From positions 35,788,656-35,852,655 of the forward strand of contig CM069445.1 in the NCBI GenBank assembly GCA_035610835.1: 64,000 nt of DNA. Reading direction: 5' to 3'. This stretch comes from Ophiura sarsii. Its lineage: Eukaryota > Echinodermata > Ophiuroidea > Amphilepidida > Ophiuridae. Shown piece after piece: positions 23,579-37,700 of the stretch. Under the pieces are notes generated by a model. It was not told the DNA's origin. It made no database searches and saw only the letters and a program-made list of their open reading frames with translations. The position numbers and the translations under genes are program-made. Within the stretch, counting starts at the first letter, position 1. Every line of letters begins with the position of its first letter.

Positions 23579-25468
23579 TTGAAATAGGTCATTTTCAGGA
23601 AAAGTATGTGTAAACAATGAAAATATGCATCTAGAGTATCTGCCTATGTTGCACAAGGTTTGATGAATATGCATCTAATCAAGTCTTACTGGAATACTGT
23701 ACTGACTGATTGGGTAGCGACCTGCCTGCAAACACAATCGTAATTACTAATCGGCATATGATTACCCAAGACCAAAGTTGTTAACAATAACAATAAACAC
23801 ATACCTCTCTGACTCTGTGCTGCATGCAGAACAAAAAGCTAGCTTTTAATATATGTTTATAGGCCTATGAATGATGGCATTCCCTTGTTGTCGGAGTCTA
23901 TTGAAGGGGTGCACTTTCACATTCAGCTTTACAGTGACATGGAATGTGACGTTTAACCAAATTAAATCTCAGGAAGCAAAATTCAAGATAATCAAACATG
24001 TAACAGTACAAATAATATTGTGTCTTCATGAATTCAACCTGATCAGATATATTAAATTCAGAAGCAAGCTCAAAAACGAAATCGGCATGAGATAATGGGC
24101 AAATAATGACACCAACAGGGACATTTGAAGGGGTGTTCATCATGTGCGTGATGTGAAACCGATCAAAACGTTAACTTTAAGATCTACATGTAGTACATGT
24201 GACGAGGCTGCAAGGCAGCAATGGGTTCAAGACTATTCTAACATGACAGCGTCTGAACAACAGATGCTAGATCCGACTCCGAGGTCAAAGAAGAAGAGTT
24301 AGCCTAGGCCTACTTGCTGAGCAGATGGGTGTTTGTAGTGCTACGATGCGTAAACGCACTGCGCTTAGTATTAAAACGCCCGCGTTTATTCAAAAGCGCT
24401 GGTTTCGGGTACAAAAGTCGGCAACTAAACAGTCATGACAGTCAACTTCAAGCTTCAACTTCATATTGTTGTCGGATTATCATCCATGAGACGTACAAAT
24501 TAAGCTTTTTTGGGACCTAAAACACGACATAGCTTATGCCTAATCCTTTATTAAAATGTTAATATAGAACTTGCTTTACCAAGAAACGAAACTTACCGGT
24601 CTAACAATTTTCAAAATCCAATTTTAACCCACTGTTTCCAAAACAAATCGCGGAAAAATAACCCCACAGAGTCAACCGGAAGTGCCCTGAGATCACGTGC
24701 ACTGTGTGGCGCAATAGTCGCGAGAGGGCCTTCTACATACGTACACTGATAGTCATTTCAATAACATACAAAGTAGTTCGACAAACAAGTTACATATAAA
24801 ACACTATGGGGTTATTTTTGACGAATCGTTTTTATCACCCCAGAACGCAATTTATACACAACTAAATCAATTACATTGTGAGCTTAAGCCCACAATGTAA
24901 GATCTCCCCACAATGTCGGTTTGTACGTATGAATCACCCCATTATGTACTTCTGGTAAACTTATTCTGTACTGTTATGCAAACTCGCCCATTTCGTTGTG
25001 GGATTGCAGCCTGACTTCCAGTTGAAAACCCACAATCCACATATTCTGGCAATACAACACTGTTGGGATACTCTGCCCACTAAAAACAAGCTAAAACAAT
25101 GGAAAACAAGTTTCTTTTTGAGCCCAGTTTACAAACCTTTTAGAATCAATCCTAACATCTTATTAGGTTTACGAACTACATAGGCCTGTTTTCCGAGATA
25201 CAAATCAACTATGTACCAGTTTGAACTCCTGACACGTAGCCCTTCAAATTTGTTTGGGATTTTAATATGCGCCATGCACATCGTTCAGTTAAGTGATTGT
25301 AACACTCGGGTACATTCCTGGTTTTAAAAACGACTCTTCCTTAATCTCTACATGCAATGGCAAAATATTTCACCCTATAACCAGCCACATACACGATATC
25401 TTCACAGCTTGATATTTTATACCTCACTGTGTGAACAAACATATGGGCTGACTGCATGGCAGTGTGAG
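23579..25468. other. Region downstream of the SET/recombinase gene; possible 3' UTR and CpG-rich patch
   Basis: The part next to 25469 should hold the 3' UTR of the minus-strand gene. The nearest AATAAA on that strand is the complement of TTTATT at 24547-24552. A locally CpG-rich stretch at 24340-24430 and ACCGGAAGTG plus CACGTG at 24678-24699 resemble promoter motifs, but no gene can be tied to them. Confidence 0.4.
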
Positions 25469-25707
25469 TTATGTTTTGGGGTGCAGCCTCATCCAACACA
25501 CTTTACTTTTAATGCTTTTTAAGGGCAACTTCCACATTAATCCCCCTTTCTCTTTACTAGCTGCCATTGCTTTTCTGACAGCTGCTTCCCTTGGCGTCTT
25601 GTCACGTTGAAAACTTCTGGCGAATAGCGTCTTCACTTCATCTATTTCTTGTTTGGTCCATTTGTGGCGTGACGCAGATTTTCGTTTCTTGGTTGTTTTC
25701 CTTGGCC
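25469..25707 (-). CDS. SET/recombinase gene: last coding exon, Myb/SANT-like end
   Basis: The acceptor is cttatatag; the stop TAA is at 25469-25471. It encodes a basic stretch PRKTTKKRKSASRHKW, then TKQEIDEVKTLFARSFQRD and, further on, WKLPLKSIKSKVCWM. W-T-x-x-E-x-x-x-V-x-x-x-F, then K-S-I-K-x-K-V, is the pattern of Myb/SANT-like DNA- or chromatin-binding domains. Confidence 0.83.
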
Positions 25708-28700
25708 CTATATAAGGTACAAAATTAAAATCAAGTAACTCAATTTTGAAACTAGAGCACCATCAGGGCAACCAAATCCATACACATATCGATGTAAATA
25801 AGAGATTGTTTGGAATTTGACCCTATAGCAACTGAAATTGACATTTAATAATAATATAATGATAATAATTCTGGCTTTACTATAGCACCTATACATCTAG
25901 ATCAAAGCGCTGTTGCCTATTATTATGCTGCCATCAGGAAATCATCATTTTGCTTCATCTAAGAGGGCTACCGGCCAGTGTGCACATCCTATCAACATTT
26001 AGGTTGTAATATTCCCCATAACAGCTACCTAATGTAAATCAGGTCGAAAAAGAAATTGAATTTAAATGCCTTAAAATTACCCCGTAGCAGGGTTCGATCA
26101 CACAAGCTCCGACACCTTAACCCCGGCCCATACGGATCAAATTTGACCACTCTACTGACACTTCATGATCATAAACCAAGACCCACATATTGGCAATGTT
26201 AGTTTTCACATTCAAAGCCATTTACAATTTGAAAATTGGCAATTTGGGCCAATGACAACCAAAAGATATCTAGAAAATCGAACACTAAACAGACATATGA
26301 ACAAGGCCATGTGGTATAGCTCTTCTAACTGCTTCTTCTAAAAAGAAATGGGCCAGAGCCCCATCGAACATCTGGCTTTTCAGAAAAGACCCAACAGAAA
26401 ATAAGTCATAACAGCAAAGGTAAAAAAACTGCATGCTAGACTAACCATATAAGCTTGTACAGTGTACATGGAATAACAAACTGCATCATATTTGACACGG
26501 TGGATTTTAATTAAATATGATGACCGTTGACCCCTCAACCGTAGGTCACACAATGAGGTCACGGCCATGGCTACTTCTTGATCATAGTCCAAGACGAACA
26601 CTTTAACATAATTAGTTTTGTAATTTGATGTTGTTTGAAATTTCACGCTACAGTGACCAAAGTTGACCTTTAACCTCTCAACTGTATGTTGCACGACAAG
26701 GTCACTGTGAACACTTTATAATCTTAGTCCAAGACCAACACATTGGAATCATTGGAAGACCAGTGACCATGATGGATTTCAACAACATAATTTTATTATA
26801 AATACTAATTATTATTATTATTATTATTATTATTATAATATACTTTCAATAAGCCATTCGATCATGGCCTGGAATGATTTTAGTGTAGTTTAAGTTAACT
26901 GTTTAAGAACAAGTACATTTATATAATATAATTGCAATTTTTTGAAATTAAGCTTGAATACCGGAACGGAAATTAATTACCAACATAATTCTGAATAAGA
27001 CTAAGACAATTTCATAAGGTGAGTTCAATTTTTCTGACTCTTACTATTTTATTTTTGAATGAAAATGTTGCCAAGTGATTCTGACAGGCTGGGGTATAAT
27101 TATAGTATTAAAAAGCATAACTTTTCTTTCAAGGTAGCCACATCTATTTCAGTCATTGCTTCACTGCACAGGAAATTCTCGTATATTGATTACCTACAGC
27201 AAAACGTATCTACCCTATTTGGCTTAGTTGACATGACCCATATACTAGGGGGATGTGTCAAACATTAATGAAAACTTACATCCATATGCAACATCATCAT
27301 CATTTTCCATCTCATCAGGACCATAATCCTCATCAGGAACATAATCTTCATCCTCATCCACTGGCCGAGTTGGTGCTGCAGCGATGTTTACCTGCTCTTG
27401 CTCCTGATCCTGATTTTCGTCAATGGAACTAGAACCTACAGAATCCTGTATCAGTTCTGAAATTACAAATGCACACAATTCTTTGCTACATTGATCTCTA
27501 TCTGTAAGACATGGGAACTACTTGGTGCACACACAGTCCTGCTTTCCTAAATATGTGTCATTTTCTCGAGCATCTCAAAAAATTATTCAAGTACTAAGTT
27601 AACATACAATATGTATTTACTTTGAAATTAAAATATCCACACCCACACAAGCATAATAATGTGGTATTGGACTTGGTTTCAGACCAGGTCTCGAATTTCC
27701 CTATTTGATGGGCACTCATTTTCAAGGCCATTGGGCAAATAGAAAGAAGGGTATCAAGGCCAAAGCTGAAAAGGGCAAGGCCATGGCCTCGGTGACCTTG
27801 GTGAAATTCGAGCCCTGGGTCTGAGACCACATTTCATTCATGTCCTCACATTAAAAAAAACCACTGCCCCGGGTGATCACTCATGTATGATGTACACATT
27901 TGTGACCAAAAATGCATGAAAAGGGTTGAAACGGATAACTTGCTTTTAAATTTTATTGAAGCAAAATGCAAAGGTATTGACATACTTGAAGTTTGAGCCG
28001 TATTTTATTTAAAAAAATCCTTTGGGAATTTTTTCCCCGCAATTTTCACGCAAATTTATTTTAATTTCGCCAAAAAATGTTGGTTGCAATTTACAGTGTT
28101 ACTGTTAACCATGATTTATAATACCAACAATTATAAATATATGACGATTCCACACCATACCGCGCATCGATGTTACAATATTATTTCAACGCAATTAAAT
28201 TGAGATGTGCAATGTAATCATTGTAATTGATTCAACCGTGACTGTGTGTGCACCAGTTAAATTGTTATACATGTTCAAACCTTGTTTATTCTTGCAATAC
28301 CATTCCAGAAAGTTAGATGAATGATTATTGGATGTAAATGAAAAATGTCTTCTTAAAGGTGGTTGTGGCAATTTATTTTTGGAACCCACCACTTCACTTA
28401 TCGGAAATATGGATTTTTATATCAGAAGAAAGCTCCAATTTACCACATTACCCCCTGTGCAGTTTTGTACCGGAGAGATGCTTAATTTTGATGATACGAT
28501 CAAAACAATGGAACGAAAAAATACAAAATGTGATTACCACGCTTTGTGTTTATATAGTGTTTTATGGAGCAGTGCTTATGGATATTTTTTCTTTGTCCAT
28601 GAAAACTACTGGTACTATGTCACTCAAATTTTGAAATTTTGAAATTAATCTTGTTTGTCTTCGTATAGAAGTATATATTGGTACACATGAAAAATTGGCC

Positions 28701-31700
28701 AAATCACCACGACCACCTTACCTCCAAGGTCAATGTCTGCAATTCTTCTTCCTTTATATTTGCTCATTTTGTTGTGATCTAGCATGAGTAACACTTTGGC
28801 GATGTCGGTTCTCTCAATTACATCACTAGTAGCCCTGTAATGGATTAGATGGACATCAAGATTGTGACCCAAATGGTCCACAATCCATTGCTGTTCTTGA
28901 GGTGAAACGTTTAGTCCCTGTAAATGAGAAGATATAAGATTGAAAAATGAGACTGTGATATTTATAACAAAGAAAAATGGTCTGAAGCTGCTCATCTGGA
29001 CAGTGATGTAGGCGCATATTTCATTTGGCACACCTTCAAATCGCAGGCATACAAGCCCTTTGCAAGCATACACCTCCCCCCGCATACAATAAATGCTAGT
29101 ACACACGCGCGTATTAGTTGCTTTAACACTTAGACGTCATTGAAAAGACGAGCTGAATCACACCATAAATATGTTACTTAACCAGATCTCAAATTTGAGA
29201 TGCAGTCAATCACCTCTTTTCAATTCTTGGAACACAAAATAATTAGTAAAACTAAATTTATCATCAAAACATTAAAATGACTTCCACTTTGTATTTCATT
29301 GCTAAATTTAATTTAATGCAATTATTTGCAGCACTTTAACACACATTTATTTATGTTAGCATGCAGTTTTGAGTTATTTTATCTGAAATTGTGCTCTCCT
29401 TGATGGTCAATGACTCCTACAGCATTTCCCCCTTCATCAAGGCAGTGGATGGAGACTTTCTTGGCTTGTCCCAGCTTTGATCCAGCCAGATACAGCCACC
29501 ACATTTATTGGTGTACCCATCTGGTAGTAGCCGACGGGGGCGGACAATACTTATGACACACCATATATATTAATGTATTACAATGGCCTTTCAAAAAACC
29601 CAGAACATCCAAGACCAGAATTGGTCTCAAGACCTCCAACACTGCTTTTTATACTAAGATCTCTTATGCTAACAAGTGCTTGTTCATAAAATAAATGAAA
29701 TTCCAGTATAATATAATGCTCACAAGATTATTAAAACATTTTTGGTAATATCCTGGTGGAAAGCTGCATATTTTATGGCCTTTACATATTCCATTAAGTT
29801 CTGTTTTACAGAATTAGTTATCTCGCACAACTTACTTGTATCATTGTTGCCATAAACTTCCTACAGTTTGTAGCACGCACTCGTTCTGGGTGTTTAAGAC
29901 CTGCTTCCTCTGCCATTTGTTGAAATGCAAACCCTCCTCTTACAACACCAGTTCCTTAAAAAGTAATAAAAAGTAAAAAACATAAAATAAGAAATATCAT
30001 TAAGTTAGCAATCTTTTATCAGTGGGTTGCTTGTATTAAGTATGTTATCACACATTCTCATGAAATGGTGTGACACCATTTGTGGTGCTAGCTTGAAGCA
30101 ACATCAAGCGGCACATGAGAAAATGCTGCATGGAAGAGGACATCCTTAGTGATTTCAAATCAGCCCAAAGGATTTGTCATGAACCAACACTTTATAAAAC
30201 CTTTAAAAATCACTATTATTCCATTAAATAGTCTGTAAACAATTAACTGTACCCTGCACAAAATAATTCTGTAGACATTTTAATGTGCCCCAAACCTTAT
30301 ATTAAATATTACTACAATAGAAAAACGATACAGAGGTGAAATTGTAGTTATAGTGGCTGCACTTACTGACCCTGCCTACTTAAAAATAGCACATGCATGG
30401 TGTGGAATCTCCCTCGAGAGACATTCAGCTGAACAGGATTTGCGACAAAATATTCAATGCGCTAAAAATATCAGTATTCTGGCCGCCCCATTTTGAAACA
30501 GTAAAAGGTATTTTTAATTTGTTTGGTTGTTTTATGATTGTAAAAGTTTGCTCTATCACCGACCCGAGTTTTACTTAAATTTGTACCGGAAAGTAGTTTT
30601 CCGGGGGAGGGAGTCCTTTATGCACCAACGGGAGTGACAAATACATTTTACAGGATATGTGTGATTATCTTTTAGTATACAAACATTTCTTAAAGAGGTC
30701 CTTAATACTTTTGTGGCACAAGAAAATATAAAATCTGCATCATGTTAGGAAGACAGGGTACCCAAGGCCCTCTAAAAACTTAAACACTTTGTATTAATAC
30801 AGACTCAAAATCAATTATTTATACTTATTTCCGCTACAAATACAATCCACAACATTTTAGATCAGTGGGTGCTTGAGTGCTATTCATACATAGCACTCCA
30901 GCTTAATTTGAGAATGCCAGTAGTATCAATAGTATAAGAAGTATACTTCAACTGGCATACAATCAGCAATTCCGGGTGGTCAGCCTATGGTAGAATTTTG
31001 AAGCTACCCCTTAAGTTAAGGACAAGCCTGTGTCTATATTTTGTTACACTTGAATCAAGTGTTATAATTCAAGCGTTATATCTTTTGATCTTCGATTATG
31101 TCATATAGGCTAGCACATGTGCAAGAGCACACTCTGTATGCACAGGAGAACTTAAGATTGTAAGATGGTGGCAACATTTTATACATTATTGACTATTTTC
31201 TTAATGTTTAGGGGTTGCTGTGCGAAATGTAAAAAAGGTTTTAAGACTTATTCCCAAATAATTTATACAAAATGTAAACCTGAAAAATGAAGTTGACAAT
31301 ATTACTATACATTTAATTCTTTACGATATATACTTACTGTCATTGGCAAATAGATATTTGTTATCACAAAGTATTCCAGCAGCTCTTCTGTTTTGGTCCG
31401 ATGCCAAGTATTCTAGGATTGGTCTGACTGGTTCCGTGACCAGGAGTGGCAAATACTTGTTGCCCTAAATACATGAAATCAATTAAAACATGGTGGCAAC
31501 ACTTGCATTTATATACTTGTTGCCCTAATAAAATGCAGCCTATTCTTAGTTTTGACTATTAGTGACTGAGCATAAGTAAATGAGGCTAATTGGGCCCGGG
31601 GGGGGGGGGGGGGGGGGGGGGCACTCAACTATTTTTTTGGTAGGGGTGTGCCGCCCAGGTTCTCAAAAGTGGGGGCTTGAGAACTGATTTTTGTTGAAAA

Positions 31701-34700
31701 ATAGGGTCTTAAGAACTGATCTTTTCGAAAAATTAGGGCTTTAGAACTGGATTTTGGTCAAAAAATTAGTGCTAAGAACTCAAATTTGTCAACAATTTTG
31801 GATTTTTTCGCGATTTGGGGGTTTTGAGAAAAATGGGGGGCTTGAGAACTGAGGCAAGCTGAAAAAGGGGGTCTTAAGAACTAAGAGAGGAGGCTGAAAA
31901 AGGGGGTCTTCAGGGCGGCACATACCTATACCAATTTTCAATGTAAGTGCCCCCCCCCCCCCCCCCCCCCGGGTAATTGGGTTTAAAGGCAGCTTGATTT
32001 ATGAGTAAATCTGTGAAGGTAAAAATGTGTTATTTAAAAAAACAATTAATCCATGTAACTGAGGCTTAGTTGAGTCACTATTAACCTATGTCCGCGGATT
32101 GAAAAAATTGTTAAAGAAATGAATTTGGTGTATTAGTTAATTATTATAATGACCATAGACATAAATCAGTAACTTCAATTTATTGTAATTTTCAATATGA
32201 ATGGTGTATGGAATAGAGGCTGTCAGCCTTTTTTAAGCGTGACCAATAACAATAGATGGTTCGAACCTTCACAGTCCTCATTCACATCAAAGTTATGCTT
32301 GACCTTCACCTATTGTTAGGTCTAAAATGATGACTGCTGGTTATTAATATTATGATACTAGTTCATATCCTGATAATTTGGAACGGAGTTGATTTATACC
32401 ACTATTACGACATCCTGACGGCCTCTATTGATTTTGGTACTTGTCATGAATTTGATCTTTAGTTTAAAACACTCTCCTCATAGTTTCTTTCTTAGATCTG
32501 CAGTCACAATTGTATTCAAAGCTCAGAGGGTGGGGGAAGCACTCAACTTTCAATGGGATATAGACGAAACACAAGCTCATGCACCCTGTTGCAAATCACA
32601 ATGTATATTTGGCTTGTACGTGTACATTGGAATGTATAGAACATTATTATTTTCATCAGGCTTTAAATGGAAAAAATAGAATTTGTTTATTTGTACCAAT
32701 TTCGGACAGTTCATGGATAGACTATACGAGGGGCAATTTTTATATAGTGAAAGTGACCGTGAAATAGGACGCATGAGTGATTCCATTGATTGAGACTATG
32801 TGCAAAATAAAGTACAAACTCGTGTCTTTCGACCTGTCCACTTTTGAAGATCTAAATATATTTAGTTATGTAACGTCATTAGCATAAACACAATAGGGTT
32901 CCAGACACTGCCCGAAATAGTTGCTAATTTGGCGAGGGCAGTTGTAGATTCAAATGCATGTGCGTCTATACATTGGTCAATATCTCCGCAACGCAAGCAT
33001 GTAAACAGATCAAACTTGGAGAACAGCATTATCACAAATACCTCGTGCCGTCTGCCATGTATTTGGGGTTGTATCTTGTTACATGGTCAACCAAGGGAAT
33101 GTTGAACTTAGCGCTTATTAGAAAAAAATCGACCATTTTATTTAGCTAAAAGAACAAAGGATTATAAACAATACAGTGATCAAAGGGGGATATATGTATA
33201 TGTACTGTAAAGGTACAAGGGTAAGGTTTTTATCGGGAGCTAACCATAACATTCTCTCAAACCATTAGAGATTATGAATCAATTGAGTAAAAATACTCCC
33301 TTTGGAGACCCTAATAATCAATAATAAGATCAGCCATGGCCGCCATCTTTGACAATTATTCCAAGGATATTAATTTTATTGATCATAAGAATAGTCACAA
33401 TAAGTATTCTAAGTAGTTATTATAATCTAAAAGCATTACGGGTGGACACAATGACCCTTTTACTATGCAAATAGCGTGTTAAATGACCGATTTTGCCCAC
33501 TTTAATGCATTGTTATTTGCGCATGCTTTCGCGCTCATTTTTTAAATTCAAAAGTTGGATAATTATATACGCCTTGCAGTAAATGTTTCGAAACCGCCTA
33601 GGGTATCCGTGTTTTCTAGATATTGCAATTACTCAGAATATTGGTTGTTCACTGTCTGACCTCATTTTGGTTGTTTGTAATGTGCAAATATGGAACTCGA
33701 AATGTTTAGAATTTTTCAATTGATTCTCCTCAATTCTTTGTTAGAGGTGAACAATTTAAATTTCACATATGCATGTATACATCTCTTGAGTAGCATGATA
33801 CCGAAAATTGAAGATGCAACTTTTTCCATTGAGAAATTATGATACAAAATGCACATCACATGTGTGACAGTGCCATTCAAATTTCCCGCCAAAAAGCTGG
33901 TTTATCAGTGTCCAAAATCGATTAAGTTCATGCTAATGGTATGACGTCATAGAGTATGTGTAAAAAATTAAAATTATATAATTTGGTAGATAAGGGTTCA
34001 TTCTTATTATATTCATTGTCATTGGGTACCTGAACCATCCAAGCGTCTCACAAGGAGGCTACTTTCATTATATATTGAACGCCCTCGTACATACCATATT
34101 CTTTGCACCATTGTGTAGAATAATAATTTTAACCCCACTAGGACCAAATGAAGTTGAAACTTTACCTCTGGCCCCTCTTAGTCCAAGACCAATGGTATCA
34201 TTAGTTTTGTCATTTGATATTGTTTGAAATTTAACTCCCACTCGCACTTGGAACTGAGAGAAGAGATGTTAATGGGTCTATGGGACTGCTGGAGAGTCAT
34301 GAAAAGGTACCTTTACTTATATGGATCACTTGCCTTGGCTCTTATTGTAATGACATCCTGTCTCATTAAGAGGTGTCTTTCATACTCCGTCACATCCTCC
34401 CCAAGAGCTTCGTCAGCCACATCATCTATACCAGTTCTTCTTTCATGGTAGTCCGTCAGGCTGTATTTAATGCATAAATAATTATGATCATGTTACTTCC
34501 ATAATATATTTAAAATCAGACTTGTAATGAGTCAAAAGATTTTGAGACTCCTAAAAATCAAGCTCAAAATCAAAGAGTCAAGTCAAGTCATTTGGTCTCA
34601 TTTAAAGGCTCGAGTCGAGTTAAGTAATGTTGTTCAAATTCAATTGGAACAAATCTCTGAATTCTACTCAAGAGCTGTCGTCAGCATTGTTTTTTTATGA

Positions 34701-37700
34701 CGACAACAACATATTTTTTTTCTGACTTCGACACATAATGTCAATATAATTTTCACTCATGCGGCACCAGTCAATCATGCTCAGAAGTCCCCATTATCGA
34801 GTCAGCTGCTTAATTTTACAGTGTGTGATGCACATTGTCGTATTGCTATCGAGCTATGCTGTACAACAAGTAAGCCACATAAATTGCACTTGATTTCTTA
34901 TCAAAAGCGTGATGATTTTCAATGTCCTACATATATTTGTTTTTCTGAATATCTGTTACAAAAATATGTTCTCAGGTTACTGAATTACTTTTAATGATAC
35001 ACAAATTTGAATAACACTTTCATGCCATTGAAATAATTGAAATTGCCATCCAACCGCCATCTTTGAAGTTTAGCACACAGCATTAGGGGAAAATATGATA
35101 TTAGGTTTATACCACAGCGATACCAGCCAGTCACCAATTCCCTTCTTTTTTGACATGGGCACCAGGAATCTTGCCTTGATGGTACCACAGGCTGTTGGAC
35201 TCAACTACTTGCAATTTGCTTAACTTTTTAGACTCACCAAATCATGTTATGTTACATGACATGTGGAATGACCTGTGACATGCAAGAGAAAAAATGGAAT
35301 AACTCATGACTAAAACCAAGAGAAAAAAAGGATTAACTCATGCCTAAATCTTTAAAGCTGACTGTCATTAACTTACGTTAGTGCCTGCACATCTCCTGGG
35401 CGTCTACGGTTGTAACCAATGCTTAACCCGAGTGATATGATAACATTCCTCCTGAAATTACTGTATGATGTATCTTGAAGATCTGCGTTTTCTGCAGCTT
35501 CTTTCATATACATGCTGAGTTTCTCAATATCTGTAGGAAGTGGTAATGGATCATGTTTACGGAACTTTCTTTCTTGTAATAGCAGCCTTTCCAATTTTGT
35601 GTTCCACTCCAGTTCCATCAGTTCCAGAAACTGCTTTGCATCCGAACGCCTTTGTTTATCTCCATCCTTGATCGCACTCGCTCTTTTCATCATACACATC
35701 TTTTTCAACAGAACTGTCAACTTTAAACCATTTGATGGTGCTTGTAGATTTTCTTCGTCATCATCTTCGGGTGAGCATAGTAGATGAGCTGCATCAACAA
35801 TATCATCAAAATACTGGGGGCAGAGGTAATCATCTAAAAATGTGCCACTTCTTGGTTTGACCAATGCTCTTAGTTGAATGAGCAATCTGCTCGCCAAGCG
35901 CATTGCACCAGACGTGTAGTACTTTCTCATTAACTTGTTTCCTACAGATTTTTTGATCCACTGGTTCCCGATGGTAATAATTAGTGGATCTTCTTGAGCA
36001 AGCCTTCCAACCTTGTCAATCTGCATGATTGGGTAAACTTCTTTCAGCAGGCCCTGGCTTGGGTTTCCCGACAACCGTCCAGACATAATGTTGCTCTGTA
36101 AGAGCAAAGCACCCTTGGTACACTGAGCAGATTTAGAAGCATCGTGGTTCTTCCCGGGGCAAGACTTGTTGTGGCGCACTATTACGCTTGTCCGTAACCA
36201 TTCTAAACAGATTGGACAAGGTCCATAGTCGAGGCAGTTGAAGCTTGCATCTTCTGTGTTACTACTTCTACGAGCAAGCAGCATTTGTCCTTTCTTTTCC
36301 TTCAGGACTTTGTTGTTATGCAGATTGTTCCCCTTGTTACGCAGCAATCTTATTAGCCTTTGCCTTTCCTTCAAGGGTTTATTTGTAATTTTACGAACGT
36401 CTGGTTTATCTTTGTGATCTTGGCAAAATATATGTTGGGCAAAATTTGACATTAATTTCATGCAAAATGGGCAGCAGTTTCTGCTATTGTAAATTCGACA
36501 AGAACGCTTTTTTTCCCCCTTTTTAGTTGTATTTGACATCTGTACTTTGGTGACATATATGTTTTTCATATTAACATCTCTGATAATTATGTCTTCAGAT
36601 GGTTCTGTATCATCAATTTCTTCCTCGCTGCTGTCTTCTGATCCATCACAATTTTCTGATACTGATGCTCCAATGTTGGGTTCTTCTGGTTCTGCCCAAT
36701 CAATGTCGTTGTCTTCTTCACTGCTTTCTGATCCTCCACCACTTTCTGACACTGCTACAGTTTTGGGTTCTTGTGATTCTGGCTCATCCGTGCCATTTTC
36801 TCTTTTGTGGCTTTCTTCTGATCCTTCAACAACCGTCTGATCCATGTCATTTTCTTCCATGCTGCTTTCTTCTGAGTCTTCAACAACTGTCACATCTGTG
36901 TCTATTTCTCCTTCATTACTTTCTTCTGATTCGTCACTATCTTCTGATACTGCTATAGCTTTGGGTTCTTCTAGTTCTGTCTCATCGCTGTCAGTTTCTT
37001 CTTTGCTGATTTCATCTAATTCTATACCATCTATTGCTGCTCCACTTTTAGGGTCATGTGGTTCTGCATCATCCATGTTATTTTTCTCTTTGCTGCTTTC
37101 TTTTCCCAATCCATTACCATCTTTTGATCCTGCCCTAGTTTGGTGCTCTTGTGGTTCTGTCTCATCTGTGTCATTTTCTTTCTGGCTTTCTTTTTCTGAT
37201 CCTTCACCGTCTTCTAATACTTCTCCACTTGTTGCTTCGTGTGTTTTGGTCTCATCCGTGTCATTTTCTTTGCCGATTTCTTTTTCTGATCCATCATCTT
37301 CTGATACTGCTCCAGTTCGGAATGCTTTTTGTTCGGTGACATCCATGTCATTTTCTTTGCTGCTTTTTTCCCCTGATCCATCATCATCTTCTGATACTGC
37401 TCCAGTGTTGGATTCTATCTCATCAATGTCATTTTCTTTGCTGCTTTTTTTTCCTGATCCGTCATCTTCTGATACTGCTCCAGTGTTGGGGTCTATCTCA
37501 TCCATGTCATTTTCTTTGCTGCTTCCTTTTTCTGATCTGTCATCTTTGAATACAGCTCCAGTGTTGGGTTCTATCTCATCCATGTCGTTTTCTTTGCTGC
37601 TTTCTTTTTCTGATCCGTTATCATCTTCTGATACAGCCCCAGTGTTGGGTTCTTGTGGTACTTTCTCACCAATGTCATCCATGTTGTTACATTCTTCCAT

